A stretch of DNA of 30,327 nucleotides from CAYRML01 sp964425485 (lineage in GTDB: Bacteria; Bacillota; Dehalobacteriia; UBA4068). The notes below the pieces were generated by a model. That model saw only the letters and a program-made list of their open reading frames with translations. It searched no databases and was not told the origin of the DNA. How positions within the stretch are numbered: position 1 is the stretch's first letter; every line of letters starts with the position of its first letter. Position numbers and translations under genes: made by a program. The DNA lies in the NCBI GenBank assembly GCA_964425485.1, contig CAYRML010000012.1, positions 1 through 30,327 of the forward strand, in the 5' to 3' direction. This document shows, in pieces, positions 1 to 6,267 of the stretch.

Positions 1-324
1 CTTATAGAGGTTGAAGAAAGAGATATTGAAAAGGTTACGGCTCTTGCTAGTTGCGGCTTGGGTTTTGCAGCATATATTATCGACAGCTTTATTAAAGCCG
101 GTATAGAAATCGGTTTTGATGCCCAAAACTCGGAAAAAATGGTCGCTCAGACATTTATGGGTGCTTTGAGCTTGGGCAATTATACCGATACCGTTAGCTT
201 TGTGGCTACTAAAGGCGGTGCAACGGAACAAGGTTTGCATGTTTTAGCCGATTATAATATGGACAAAATAGCTTTGGAAACCGTCCTGGCCGCTTATAAT
301 AAAGCACTGTCTTTAAAAAAATAG
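1..324 (+). CDS. proC: Pyrroline-5-carboxylate reductase family protein, C-terminal part (5' truncated)
   Basis: The reading frame is open from the first base of the window, so the N-terminal NAD(P)H-binding half lies outside it. The visible ~107 residues match the ProC dimerisation domain: a helix beginning VTALASCGLGFAAYIID (family form TALSGSGPAY), then SFVATKGGATEQGLHVL, which fits the P5CR signature of a GG-x-T-x2-G-L loop. ProC reduces pyrroline-5-carboxylate to proline in the cytosol, the last step of proline synthesis. The first loop reads SCGLGFA instead of the usual GSGPAY, so a paralogue such as ComER is possible. The gene ends at TAG 322-324 and is followed after 73 bp by the DUF4911 gene, probably in the same transcript. 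Family assignment is good; exact orthology is not certain. Confidence 0.75.
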   Translation, partial: LIEVEERDIEKVTALASCGLGFAAYIIDSFIKAGIEIGFDAQNSEKMVAQTFMGALSLGNYTDTVSFVATKGGATEQGLHVLADYNMDKIALETVLAAYNKALSLKK

Positions 325-397
325 TAATTTTTACTGATAATCTAAAGGATTTTTGTCATAAAGAAAGAATTTATAAAATAATTATCCTTTAAGGTGG

Positions 398-640
398 GTG
401 TTTGCTATTAAAGATGATACAAAGTCTTATGGTCATAAAATTATGGTGCAAATCGAGCCTAATGATATCGACTTTTTTAATAAGTTGATCGAAGGCTATG
501 ATAATCTTGCCGTGGTCACGACTTTAGATGCCAAAATCGGCCGGGTTGTGTTATGGGTGACAGAGCATACGAAAAAAGATATTTTAGCCATACTGAAATG
601 TCTGCCTATACCTGTGCGCTTTTTGGCAGGGGAAAACTAA
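398..640 (+). CDS. DUF4911 family small protein
   Basis: An 80-residue cytosolic protein with a GTG start preceded by an AAGGTGG ribosome-binding stretch (391-397) that sits very close to the start. The sequence has the pattern I associate with DUF4911 proteins of Firmicutes: an N-terminal beta strand (KIMVQIEPNDIDFF), then LIEGYDNLAVVTTLDAKIGRVVLWV, then a short helix and the ending PIPVRFL. No catalytic residues are apparent and the function of the family is unknown to me. It is followed 23 bp later by a strong hairpin terminator, so it is probably the last gene of the proC transcript. Family call from memory of the pattern; function not inferred. Confidence 0.6.
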   Translation: MFAIKDDTKSYGHKIMVQIEPNDIDFFNKLIEGYDNLAVVTTLDAKIGRVVLWVTEHTKKDILAILKCLPIPVRFLAGEN

Positions 641-663
641 AAAAATTGAATAGGTTAATACAT

Positions 664-697
664 AAAAGCACAGCTTGACGGCTGTGCTTTTCTTTTT
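664..697 (+). terminator. Intrinsic terminator of the proC/DUF4911 transcript
   Basis: Perfect 11-bp stem AAAAGCACAGC / GCTGTGCTTTT with loop TTGACG, followed by CTTTTT. It lies 23 bp after the DUF4911 stop codon. Confidence 0.85.
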
Positions 698-713
698 ATC
701 CATAGTATCAGGC

Positions 714-768
714 AAAAAACACAGTATGAAGCGGAACCCAAATGCATTGGATTTAGCGTCATACCGTG
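714..768 (-). terminator. Terminator-like hairpin reading on the minus strand
   Basis: Arms at 720-729 and 759-768 pair over 10 bp when read on the minus strand, using one G-U pair that would be an A-C mismatch on the plus strand. An inner stem (736-740 with 750-754) shows the same strand bias. On the minus strand the hairpin is followed by six T (complement of A714-719). The transcript it would end starts somewhere above 840 on the minus strand; I found no clear promoter for it. Confidence 0.55.
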
Positions 769-790
769 TTGCGCCCCTTAATTAGACGCA

Positions 791-838
791 ATGCATACCC
801 ATGCCGCATCAACTGGCGAGGGTGTGCATTTTTTCTTT
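791..838 (+). terminator. Terminator-like hairpin reading on the plus strand
   Basis: Arms ATGCATACCC (791-800) and GGGTGTGCAT (820-829) form a 10-bp stem with one G-U pair on the plus strand, extended inside by TGCC/GGCG with another G-U. A T-rich tail follows (six T, then CTTTCTTT). The upstream DUF4911 transcript already has its own terminator at 664-697, so this would end a separate short transcript or act as a backup. Confidence 0.55.
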
Positions 839-974
839 CTTTAGACTCTTTAGACGATATTTCACAAATGGCGCTTACGCGACAATTTGAGTTTTTCGAG
901 CTGTTTTGCCAACATTATGTCTGTGAGCAACACACGGAAAAGTACGCAAAAGCCTAAGACATACTGTTTAACAG

Positions 975-1021
975 AAAACCACTCTGCTTTTAATACAAAC
1001 ATTTTATTAAAAGCAGAGTGG
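975..1021 (-). terminator. Terminator of tRNA-Val
   Basis: Perfect 17-bp inverted repeat (979-995 with 1005-1021), 9-nt loop, followed on the minus strand by TTTT-CTG-TT. It starts 6 bp beyond the tRNA 3' end. Confidence 0.85.
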
Positions 1022-1026
1022 CCTTA

Positions 1027-1103
1027 TGGTGGAGACAGCTGGACTCGAACCAGCGACCCCCTGCATGTGAGGCAGGTACTCTAACCTGCTGAGCTATGCC
1101 TCC
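1027..1103 (-). tRNA. tRNA-Val (CAC)
   Basis: Reading the minus strand, a full cloverleaf is seen: 7-bp acceptor GGAGGCA/TGTCTCC, D arm with AGCTCAGCAGGTTAGAG, anticodon stem CCTGC/GCAGG with loop CTCACAT (anticodon CAC, codon GTG), T arm with GGTTCGAGTCC, and encoded CCA (1027-1029). It has its own promoter (1135-1163) and terminator (975-1021), so it is a single-gene unit. Confidence 0.95.
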
Positions 1104-1134
1104 ACGTTATATTTTGCTTTAATCAACAGTCGAC

Positions 1135-1163
1135 ATTATAGCATTTTTCCCATTTTTGTGCAA
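1135..1163 (-). promoter_or_regulatory. Sigma-A promoter of tRNA-Val
   Basis: On the minus strand TTGCAC (1158-1163), 17-bp spacer, TATAAT (1135-1140). Transcription would start about 25 bp before the mature tRNA 5' end. Confidence 0.8.
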
Positions 1164-1202
1164 GTTTTTTTGCGGGTTTGCGGCATGATGCTAAAATAAC
1201 AT

Positions 1203-1229
1203 AAAAAAGCAGCCCTGCGGCTGCTTTTT
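1203..1229 (-). terminator. Terminator of tRNA-Gln
   Basis: AAAAAAGCAGCC / GGCTGCTTTTTT with a 4-nt loop; the arms abut the encoded CCA of tRNA-Gln. The stem is symmetric, but only the minus-strand tRNA lies next to it. Confidence 0.85.
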
Positions 1230-1304
1230 TGGCTGGGGAGGCTGGATTCGAACCAACGCATGTCGGCGCCAAAAACCGATGCCTTACCACTTGGCTACAC
1301 CCCA
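1230..1304 (-). tRNA. tRNA-Gln (TTG)
   Basis: The minus strand begins TGGGGTGTAGCCAAGTGG, a sequence typical of bacterial tRNA-Gln with U at position 1. The anticodon stem TCGGT/GCCGA encloses TTTTGGC (anticodon TTG, codon CAA). The T arm carries GGTTCGAATCC and CCA is encoded (1230-1232). This single tRNA-Gln lies upstream of tRNA-Val but is separated from it by a terminator and a second promoter. Confidence 0.95.
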
Positions 1305-1378
1305 ATAAAAAGCTGATTACTCATAATAGAATTGTGGGATTTTAATAGATATTTTTACTATCTCAGTTTGACTTATGT

Positions 1379-1407
1379 ATTATATCACCCTCATTTGAGC
1401 TTGTCAA
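1379..1407 (-). promoter_or_regulatory. Sigma-A promoter of tRNA-Gln
   Basis: Perfect consensus on the minus strand: TTGACA (1402-1407), 17-bp spacer, TATAAT (1379-1384). It leaves a ~68-nt 5' leader before the mature tRNA. Confidence 0.85.
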
Positions 1408-1431
1408 TTTTCATCGTATTTTTAATTTTTC

Positions 1432-1460
1432 TTGTGCCCCGGATATTTTGTATATATAAT
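1432..1460 (+). promoter_or_regulatory. Sigma-A promoter of the DUF454 gene
   Basis: TTGTGC (1432-1437), 17-bp spacer, TATAAT (1455-1460). The predicted start near 1467 gives a leader of about 160 nt before the DUF454 start codon. It is divergent from, and 25 bp away from, the tRNA-Gln promoter. Confidence 0.7.
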
Positions 1461-1501
1461 AAAATTATAATCATTACAATTTTATAGAAAAGGGATGCCA
1501 A

Positions 1502-1561
1502 GTGCAACCAAAACTGGAATTTTTGATAAATAAATTAAAGAAACATAACATACGTCTTTAA
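1502..1561 (+). CDS. Putative 19-residue leader peptide in the DUF454 5' leader
   Basis: GTG start at 1502 with an AAAAGGGA ribosome site 7-8 bases upstream (about 1488-1494), reading MQPKLEFLINKLKKHNIRL and stopping at TAA 1559-1561. It lies wholly between the promoter at 1432-1460 and the DUF454 gene, and its end overlaps the first of a series of hairpins. The peptide is basic (five Lys, one His, one Arg). No run of one amino acid suggests classical attenuation. It could be a regulatory upstream frame or chance; I recognise no homologue. Confidence 0.4.
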   Translation: MQPKLEFLINKLKKHNIRL

Positions 1562-1620
1562 CTGTATGTTTCAATAGAAGTGCAGTTGAAACTGCCTCTG
1601 TTGGGGCAGCGATAAAAGGT
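1548..1620 (+). promoter_or_regulatory. Structured leader with overlapping hairpins upstream of the DUF454 gene
   Basis: Four stems can form: ACATAC/GTATGT around 1548-1569; GTTTCAA (1568-1574) with TTGAAAC (1586-1592); GCAGT (1582-1586) with ACTGC (1591-1595); CTGCC (1592-1596) with GGCAG (1605-1609). The second to fourth share bases, so they exclude one another, as in a translational or attenuation switch. The ribosome site AAAAGGTGG lies just after the last stem. No known riboswitch class was recognised. Confidence 0.35.
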
Positions 1621-1628
1621 GGACTTTT

Positions 1629-2060
1629 ATGTTTAAAACAGTGAAAAAATATCTTATCATAAGTTTAGGGACACTGGCTCTGGTTTTAGGTGTTATCGGT
1701 ATATTTTTACCGATAATGCCCACCACACCATTTTTGCTGCTTGCCGCTTTTTGCTATGTGCGCAGTTCCCATGATTTATATCAATGGCTGATCAATCGCA
1801 AAGTAATCGGAGCCTATATTTATCACTATATTACCTATCGCGCTATTCCCCAAAAAACCAAGATTTTTTCCTTGATTTTTTTATGGGGCACCCTTTGCGC
1901 ATCAATGCTTTTGATAAATATTTGGTATGTCAGGCTTATTCTGTTTGGTGTCGGGATCGGGGTCAGCCTGCATCTTTTATCCCTAAAAACGCTAAAAAAA
2001 TCGAATTTAAGGGATTTTGATGTTGGCACACCATCTGTACACAAAAGTAAACCGTCTTGA
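1629..2060 (+). CDS. YbaN/DUF454 family inner-membrane protein
   Basis: A 143-residue membrane protein. The N-terminal segment (about residues 8-40) has the family hallmark GVIGIFLPIMPTTPFLLLAAFCY, the conserved LP-x-x-PTTPF block of DUF454/YbaN. A short loop with the pattern SHDLYQWLINRKVIGAYI follows, then one or two further hydrophobic segments at ~85-120 and a charged C-terminus. Function of the family is unknown. The start is ATG 1629 with AAAAGGTGGAC upstream. The gene is monocistronic: it has its own promoter, an unusually long structured leader and a terminator palindrome 22 bp downstream. The frame runs into a hairpin ACCGTCTT/AAGACGGT (2051-2058 with 2074-2081) that overlaps the stop codon. 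Confidence 0.8.
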   Translation: MFKTVKKYLIISLGTLALVLGVIGIFLPIMPTTPFLLLAAFCYVRSSHDLYQWLINRKVIGAYIYHYITYRAIPQKTKIFSLIFLWGTLCASMLLINIWYVRLILFGVGIGVSLHLLSLKTLKKSNLRDFDVGTPSVHKSKPS

Positions 2061-2082
2061 GACTGTGAATAGTAAGACGGTG

Positions 2083-2132
2083 TTGTATTATAAAAGCTTG
2101 TCATTATATAATGACAAGTTTTTATAATACAA
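2083..2132. terminator. Bidirectional terminator: 50-bp near-perfect palindrome
   Basis: Two 25-base arms meet with no spacer and differ at one position (a G-U pair on the plus strand). The core CTTGTCAT/ATGACAAG is flanked by A- and T-runs on both sides, so it can terminate the DUF454 transcript and back up the tRNA-Pro terminator from the other side. A repressor-binding site is an alternative reading of the 22-bp core. Confidence 0.7.
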
Positions 2133-2165
2133 GTGATGCTACAGCATCTGCTCTATCCGTGGCTG

Positions 2166-2200
2166 AAAAAGCAAAATCGCGCACCATATTAGATGCGCGA
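2166..2200 (-). terminator. Terminator of tRNA-Pro
   Basis: On the minus strand TCGCGCA / TGCGCGA (2194-2200 with 2177-2183), then TTTTGCTTTTTC. A second GC-rich stem (CCGGC/GCCGG region, 2204-2224) lies between it and the tRNA. Confidence 0.8.
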
Positions 2201-2224
2201 GTCCGGCCACCGGCCTTTGCCGGC

Positions 2225-2301
2225 TGGTCGGGACGACAGGATTTGAACCTGCGACCCCTTGATCCCAAATCAAGTGCGCTACCAAGCTGCGCTACGTCCC
2301 G
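2225..2301 (-). tRNA. tRNA-Pro (TGG)
   Basis: Minus-strand cloverleaf: acceptor CGGGACG/CGTCCCG, D arm AGCGCAGCTTGGTAGCGC, anticodon stem CTTGA/TCAAG enclosing TTTGGGA (anticodon TGG, codon CCA), T arm GGTTCAAATCC, encoded CCA (2225-2227). The C1-G72 pair is typical of bacterial tRNA-Pro. Single-gene transcription unit. Confidence 0.95.
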
Positions 2302-2321
2302 AAATAAATGACACAGTGATT

Positions 2322-2351
2322 ATTATATACAATCATCTGGCTTTATGTCAA
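2322..2351 (-). promoter_or_regulatory. Sigma-A promoter of tRNA-Pro
   Basis: Minus strand TTGACA (2346-2351), 18-bp spacer, TATAAT (2322-2327), about 20 bp ahead of the tRNA 5' end. Confidence 0.8.
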
Positions 2352-2421
2352 CAGTTTATTTGATAATGGAGGCAGTTAGAAGAGTGTTATTTTTAGGCGT
2401 TTGTTGTTATAAAATCTCCTT

Positions 2422-2450
2422 TTGCTTTTTCATCTCATTTGTAGGATAAT
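2422..2450 (+). promoter_or_regulatory. Candidate promoter of the dnaD-dnaI genes
   Basis: TTGCTT (2422-2427), 17-bp spacer, GATAAT (2445-2450), 48 bp before the first possible start codon of the DnaD-type gene. Moderate match to sigma-A consensus. Confidence 0.45.
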
Positions 2451-2497
2451 AATATAAAGTGTAGAAATTATTATATCAGCTGGTTTTTAATATATGA

Positions 2498-3274
2498 TTG
2501 GGGGTAGGGGCCTTGCCAGGCAAGAAATCCAGTGAAAGCAAACTTATAGCTAACAATCTTCATTTTGCGCAAGAATGCATGACCAAAACCACGTCTGTGC
2601 CGGATCTGCTTTTGGAAAGATATAGCCTATTTGGTCTTGATGAGGCGGAGCTGGTGCTTTTTTTGCGTATATTGCTGCGTTGTAAAAACAGTCATTGTTT
2701 TACCATCAATGATTTACAAGTGACTCACGATAACAATGACTATATGCAAAATGTTCTTGCCGCTTTTTGCCAAAAAGGCTTGCTGACGGAAGCCGATGAT
2801 GGTCTATATTCTTTGGAAGGATTCTTCCGCCAACTGTGGGAGATTTGGTGCTATGAAAAAAGCTGCTCCCAATGCTATAAAAAAAGGGCTTCCGCATCCG
2901 CCGGTAGTAAAACTCAATCAGACAAAAACAGTAGGCGGGATTTTGCCGCTGTCTATAATCTTTTTGAAAAAGAGCTGGCCAGAGGACTTTCTCCCATAGA
3001 AAGTGAAAAATTGAGCAAATGGCTGGATGAAGACGGCTTTTCCACGGAATTGATCAAAGAGGCTTTGCAAAGGGCCGTTTTGCAGGGAAAGCCCTATTTC
3101 AATTATATCGATAAGATACTTCTCAATTGGCAAAGTCAAAGTTTGCATACCATAGCCGATGTTAAGGCCAAGGATAACCATCCGGCCGGCAAAAAGAAAA
3201 CATCTTCATCGGCAAAAAAGACCGCAACCAAGAGCGAATACAGTGCTATTTATGATAAAATCCTGAAACCATGA
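2498..3274 (+). CDS. dnaD: DnaD-domain replication initiation protein
   Basis: About 250 residues. The N-terminal part (~35-110) resembles a winged-helix DnaD N-domain (SVPDLLLERYSLFGLDEAELVLFLRILL). The C-terminal DnaB/DnaD domain lies at ~147-212: NLFEKELARGLSPIESEKLSKW, then the family ending YFNYIDKILLNW. A lysine/serine-rich tail follows. DnaD-type proteins remodel origin DNA and help load the replicative helicase. The next gene is a DnaI/DnaC-like loader, 16 bp downstream, so the pair forms a primosome unit. The start is uncertain: TTG 2498 opens the frame, but TTG 2513 has a better-placed GGGGGTAGGGG upstream (2500-2510), and the first ATG is at residue 28. DnaD or phage-type DnaD-like replication protein are both possible names. 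Confidence 0.75.
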   Translation: MGVGALPGKKSSESKLIANNLHFAQECMTKTTSVPDLLLERYSLFGLDEAELVLFLRILLRCKNSHCFTINDLQVTHDNNDYMQNVLAAFCQKGLLTEADDGLYSLEGFFRQLWEIWCYEKSCSQCYKKRASASAGSKTQSDKNSRRDFAAVYNLFEKELARGLSPIESEKLSKWLDEDGFSTELIKEALQRAVLQGKPYFNYIDKILLNWQSQSLHTIADVKAKDNHPAGKKKTSSSAKKTATKSEYSAIYDKILKP

Positions 3275-3290
3275 TAATGGAGTCTATGAT

Positions 3291-4058
3291 ATGGAAAAGA
3301 TAAATCCGCATAAAGCTTTTTCTCCGCTGCCGCAAAATTTGCCGCAAGAAGAATATAAATGTCCTTTGTGCCGTGATACAGGTTGGCGTATAATCAATGA
3401 CAAGGCTGTTGCTTGTTCTTGCCGTAATGAAAGCAAGCTGGCTTTTAAAAAGTCCCGCGCGGGGCTGTCTTTGGCATTGGTGGAAAAAACTTTTGCCACT
3501 TTTTGCCTGCAATATTATCCTGAATATAAAAAGGTAGAGCAGGGGGCCAGCTATCGAGTATTGGCCAACAAAGCTTTAAAAGCGGCAAAAAATTTTGTTG
3601 CCTGCCAAATTGCCCAAAGACCATGCCGCGGCTTACTAATCGAAGGGGATGTGGGGAGGGGCAAAACATTCCTGGCCGCCGCTATCACCAATCAATTGCT
3701 GGAAAATAATATTGATACGCTGTTTTTGGTGGTACCGGAATTTCTGGAGCAGCTGCGTTATACATATCAGGAAAACAGTTCCACCAATGAGGGCGAGCTG
3801 ATGAGTAGGGCCGCCAATGTGCCGGTATTAATTTTGGATGACCTGGGAGCTCATAATTTCAGCGATTGGACTAAAAATAAGATTTTTACGCTCATCAATT
3901 ATCGGCTTAATCATCAGCTGCCTTGTGTTATCACCAGCAATCTATCAATTGATGAATTGAACGATGTTATCGGCAGCCGCACGGTTTCCCGCATTATGGA
4001 AATGTGCGATGTTTACCGTTTATATTGTGACCGTGATCTGCGTATGAAAGATCAATAA
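3291..4058 (+). CDS. DnaI/DnaC-type helicase-loader ATPase
   Basis: 255 residues. A Cys cluster near the N-terminus (C24-x2-C27 and C42-x-C44) suggests the zinc-binding domain seen in DnaI. The AAA+ core has Walker A GDVGRGKT at 119-126, Walker B VLILDDLG, sensor-1 ITSNLS and an arginine-finger region GSRTVSRIMEM. These proteins load the hexameric replicative helicase onto single-stranded DNA. Its position directly behind the DnaD-type gene supports a role in primosome assembly. Walker A has Val-Gly-Arg where many family members have Val-Gly-Thr, still a functional P-loop pattern. DnaI and DnaC cannot be told apart by motif alone; the context favours DnaI. Confidence 0.85.
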   Translation: MEKINPHKAFSPLPQNLPQEEYKCPLCRDTGWRIINDKAVACSCRNESKLAFKKSRAGLSLALVEKTFATFCLQYYPEYKKVEQGASYRVLANKALKAAKNFVACQIAQRPCRGLLIEGDVGRGKTFLAAAITNQLLENNIDTLFLVVPEFLEQLRYTYQENSSTNEGELMSRAANVPVLILDDLGAHNFSDWTKNKIFTLINYRLNHQLPCVITSNLSIDELNDVIGSRTVSRIMEMCDVYRLYCDRDLRMKDQ

Positions 4059-4079
4059 AAATATTATGGAGTTTTTTTT

Positions 4080-4847
4080 GTGGAAAGAGCGGTAATTTTT
4101 GATTTTGATGATACACTAGTATATACCAATGAAATTTTTGATGCGGCTAAGAGCCGCTTTTATGCATTGATGAGGGAGCGGAACCTTTTTGATAAGCAAT
4201 TGCCGCAAATTTTGAACAATATAGATATAGCTAATGTCAAGAGGGCAAGAGGATTATGCCGCAGTTGTTTCCCCGATGCCTTGCGTCAGACCTATCTTTA
4301 TTATTGCCGCCTTAAATTACAGCCCGCGGATGAGAAAATTGCCGCTGCCTGTGCTGATTTGGGCTGGCAAGTGTATAAGACCAAACCCGCCCTTGTGCCC
4401 GGCGCCAAATCTTTGCTGCAAAAGCTTAAGGGCCATTATCGGCTTTATTTGATGACTCAGGGCGATATAGATTCGCAAAAACAGCGCATGGAAACAAGCG
4501 GCTTATTAGCCTATTTTCATGATTATAAAATTGTAAAGGCCAAAAATAAGCTGCATTTTCAGCAGCTGATAAAAGATAAAAATATAGATAAAAAGGGCAG
4601 TTGGTCGGTGGGCAACAGTTTGCGCTCCGATATTAATCCGGCGCTTTTAGCAGGGCTGAATGCTATCCATGTCCAGATTGACTGTTGGGATTATGAGTCG
4701 ACTAAACCGCTGGCCGGTTATTATCAGGTCGCCAGCTTGCCTTTATGCCATGATATTTTGCTAAATAACAGCTCGGATAAACATGATAAGAATGAAAAGG
4801 AGCATAAGGAGGATCATGCTGATGAAAGCAGCTGTAATACAATATAA
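4080..4847 (+). CDS. HAD-superfamily hydrolase
   Basis: 255 residues, GTG start with GGAG a few bases upstream. Motif I is FDFDDT (nucleophile D8, acid/base D10); motif II is the Thr of LMTQGD (T126); a motif III lysine lies at 154-157; motif IV reads GNSLRSDI (178-185), where the usual GD-x4-D has Asn in the second position. An alpha-helical cap (about 15-100) points to a C1-type HAD phosphatase; the substrate is not predictable. The last 26 bp overlap the next gene, whose ribosome site lies inside this frame, so the two are probably translationally coupled. The last ~25 residues are highly charged (DKHDKNEKEHKEDHADE) and look like a non-conserved tail shaped by that overlap. Confidence 0.8.
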   Translation: MERAVIFDFDDTLVYTNEIFDAAKSRFYALMRERNLFDKQLPQILNNIDIANVKRARGLCRSCFPDALRQTYLYYCRLKLQPADEKIAAACADLGWQVYKTKPALVPGAKSLLQKLKGHYRLYLMTQGDIDSQKQRMETSGLLAYFHDYKIVKAKNKLHFQQLIKDKNIDKKGSWSVGNSLRSDINPALLAGLNAIHVQIDCWDYESTKPLAGYYQVASLPLCHDILLNNSSDKHDKNEKEHKEDHADESSCNTI

Positions 4848-5637
4848 TATCCATTCAGGAGATGCCAAAGCAAATCGCGGCAAAGCCGCCGCTTTATTGG
4901 CTGAAGCGGGCAAAATGGGCGCGGAAATTGTGCTTTTACCGGAATTATGGAATTGCGGCTATGATCTCGACCGCCTGGAGGAATTGGCGGAAACATCCCG
5001 CGGATTAAGCGCCAAAATGCTACAAAAAGCGGCTAAAGAGCAGCACATGTTTATTATCGGCGGCTCCATAGCGGAAAAAAAGGACGGTAAATATTATAAT
5101 ACTTCTTTGGCTATTAATCAAAAGGGAGAGATAGTACAAAAATATCGTAAAGCCCATCTTTTTTCCCTTGGTTTGCATGAAGATGAATATTTTATGGCCG
5201 GTGATGAATGGGTTCAGGCAGAAACCCCTTGGTGCAAGGTGGGTATGATGATTTGCTATGATTTGCGTTTCCCAGAATTTGCCCGCAATTTGGCTTTGCG
5301 CGGAGCTAAGTTATTGACTATGCCGTCGCAATGGCCCAGATCCAGAGACGAGGCGCGGTATATTTTATGTCGTGCCAGAGCCATAGAAAATAGATGTTTT
5401 GTGATGGCCGCAAACCCTGTGGGCATAGATGAGGGCAATGGCTTCAAATATGCCGGCGGCTCCATGATAATTGATCCTTATGGCAAAATATTGGTCGAAG
5501 GCCCTGATGAAGAGGGAGTTTTTATGGCTGATATAGATTTTTCTCCTTGGCTGAGCCTGGATGACCAAAGCCCGACCATTGATGTTTTTGCCGATCGCAG
5601 GGCTATTTTGGATGAAATAGACGACAGTCAAATATAA
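4822..5637 (+). CDS. Carbon-nitrogen hydrolase (nitrilase family, omega-amidase type)
   Basis: 271 residues from ATG 4822, chosen because AAGGAGG (4806-4812) sits 9 bases upstream; ATG 4816 is too close. The nitrilase triad is visible: E41 in LLPELW, K110 in YRKAHLF, C145 in MICYDLRFPE. The overall pattern (GGS early, the RRxHLF-like lysine segment, YDLRFPE, ANPVG) is that of branch 10 omega-amidase/Nit2-like enzymes, which hydrolyse alpha-ketoglutaramate or similar short amides, or repair deaminated glutathione. It overlaps the upstream HAD gene, which may act in the same repair or salvage role. The substrate is inferred from family only. A strong terminator follows. Confidence 0.85.
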   Translation: MKAAVIQYNIHSGDAKANRGKAAALLAEAGKMGAEIVLLPELWNCGYDLDRLEELAETSRGLSAKMLQKAAKEQHMFIIGGSIAEKKDGKYYNTSLAINQKGEIVQKYRKAHLFSLGLHEDEYFMAGDEWVQAETPWCKVGMMICYDLRFPEFARNLALRGAKLLTMPSQWPRSRDEARYILCRARAIENRCFVMAANPVGIDEGNGFKYAGGSMIIDPYGKILVEGPDEEGVFMADIDFSPWLSLDDQSPTIDVFADRRAILDEIDDSQI

Positions 5638-5657
5638 ATGATGGAAAAGATTATATT

Positions 5658-5691
5658 AAAAAAAAAGATATCCACATGGATATCTTTTTTT
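5658..5691. terminator. Terminator after the nitrilase gene
   Basis: Stem GATATCC/GGATATC, 4-nt loop, preceded by nine A and followed by seven T. Symmetric, but only the plus-strand gene ends here. Confidence 0.9.
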
Positions 5692-5718
5692 AATAAACTT
5701 GAGCCGAAGACAGCGTAG

Positions 5719-5748
5719 TTGAATATAAACAGTTAAAAAAGTCATAAT
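5719..5748 (+). promoter_or_regulatory. Candidate promoter of hsp20
   Basis: TTGAAT (5719-5724), 18-bp spacer, CATAAT (5743-5748), 32 bp before the hsp20 start. No CIRCE-type inverted repeat (TTAGCACTC/GAGTGCTAA) is visible here, so HrcA control is not indicated. Confidence 0.4.
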
Positions 5749-5780
5749 AACAACATATTAATATAAAGGAGGCAATTGAT

Positions 5781-6221
5781 ATGTTTGGACTTATACCATA
5801 TTGGCGCAGGAATGATGGTTTAGGGACCTATAATCCATTTCATCATTTTGATGCAACGGAAAAACCAATATACGGTAAATTTCATTCTCTGATGGAATTT
5901 AAGACAGATATCAGGGATAGTGGCGATAATTATATTCTGGAGGCCGATTTGCCCGGATTTAAAAAAGAGGATATCAGAATTGATATAGAAGATAACTATC
6001 TTACCATCAAGGCCGAGCGTCATTCCATTATAGATGAAAAGGATAAAAAAGGAAGCTATATCCACTGCGAGCGAACTTATGGCTCATATGAACGCAGTTT
6101 TGATATCTCCGGCATCAAGCAGGATAATATTAGCGCGGAATATAGTAACGGTGTTTTAAAATTGACACTGCCTAAAAAAGAGCTTGAAAAAACAAATACC
6201 AGGCACTTGGAGATCCAGTAA
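5781..6221 (+). CDS. Hsp20/alpha-crystallin small heat-shock protein
   Basis: 146 residues, ATG start with AAAGGAGG 9 bases upstream. The alpha-crystallin domain occupies about residues 38-138: it opens with FKTDIRDSGDNYILEADLPGF, has DIRIDIEDNYLTIKAER in the middle, and closes with the conserved NGVLKLTLPK. The N-terminal arm (MFGLIPYWRR) is short. Small heat-shock proteins form oligomers that hold unfolded proteins without ATP. The gene is monocistronic, with a terminator just behind it. The C-terminal tail ends RHLEIQ with only a degenerate I-x-I/V motif. Confidence 0.92.
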   Translation: MFGLIPYWRRNDGLGTYNPFHHFDATEKPIYGKFHSLMEFKTDIRDSGDNYILEADLPGFKKEDIRIDIEDNYLTIKAERHSIIDEKDKKGSYIHCERTYGSYERSFDISGIKQDNISAEYSNGVLKLTLPKKELEKTNTRHLEIQ

Positions 6222-6229
6222 AAATAAAC

Positions 6230-6265
6230 TTGCCGGACAGATCATAATAGTTCCGGTAAATTTTT
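6230..6265 (+). terminator. Terminator of hsp20
   Basis: TTGCCGGA (6230-6237) pairs with TCCGGTAA (6252-6259) with one G-U, followed by ATTTTT. It begins 9 bp after the hsp20 stop. Confidence 0.7.
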
Positions 6266-6267
6266 AT

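Larger units (their letters stand above)
698..974. other. Intergenic region without a recognisable protein gene; possible non-coding RNA(s)
   Basis: No open frame here has a convincing start, ribosome site or protein-like composition. The region holds two terminator-type hairpins pointing in opposite directions (described separately) with a small stem TTGCG/CGCAA (769-773 with 787-791) between them. A 9-nt near-tandem repeat CTTTAGACT / CTTTAGACG lies at 839-856. Beyond about 857 I see nothing. A small RNA on either strand is possible; I could not match it to 6S, tmRNA, SRP or RNase P RNA. Confidence 0.4.

Noticed and set aside
324..391. AAAGGAT (341-347) and ATCCTTT (385-391) dyad before the DUF4911 gene
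   Set aside because: A 7-bp stem with a 37-nt AT-rich loop is weak and likely to occur by chance in this composition.
766..957. Open frame of 63 residues across the 698-974 region
   Set aside because: It starts inside a hairpin, has no ribosome site, and overlaps the plus-strand terminator; composition is not protein-like.
2083..2132. 50-bp palindrome considered as an insertion-element end or origin-type repeat
   Set aside because: It has A/T runs on both sides and lies between convergent units, so a bidirectional terminator explains it best; no second copy was seen in the window.
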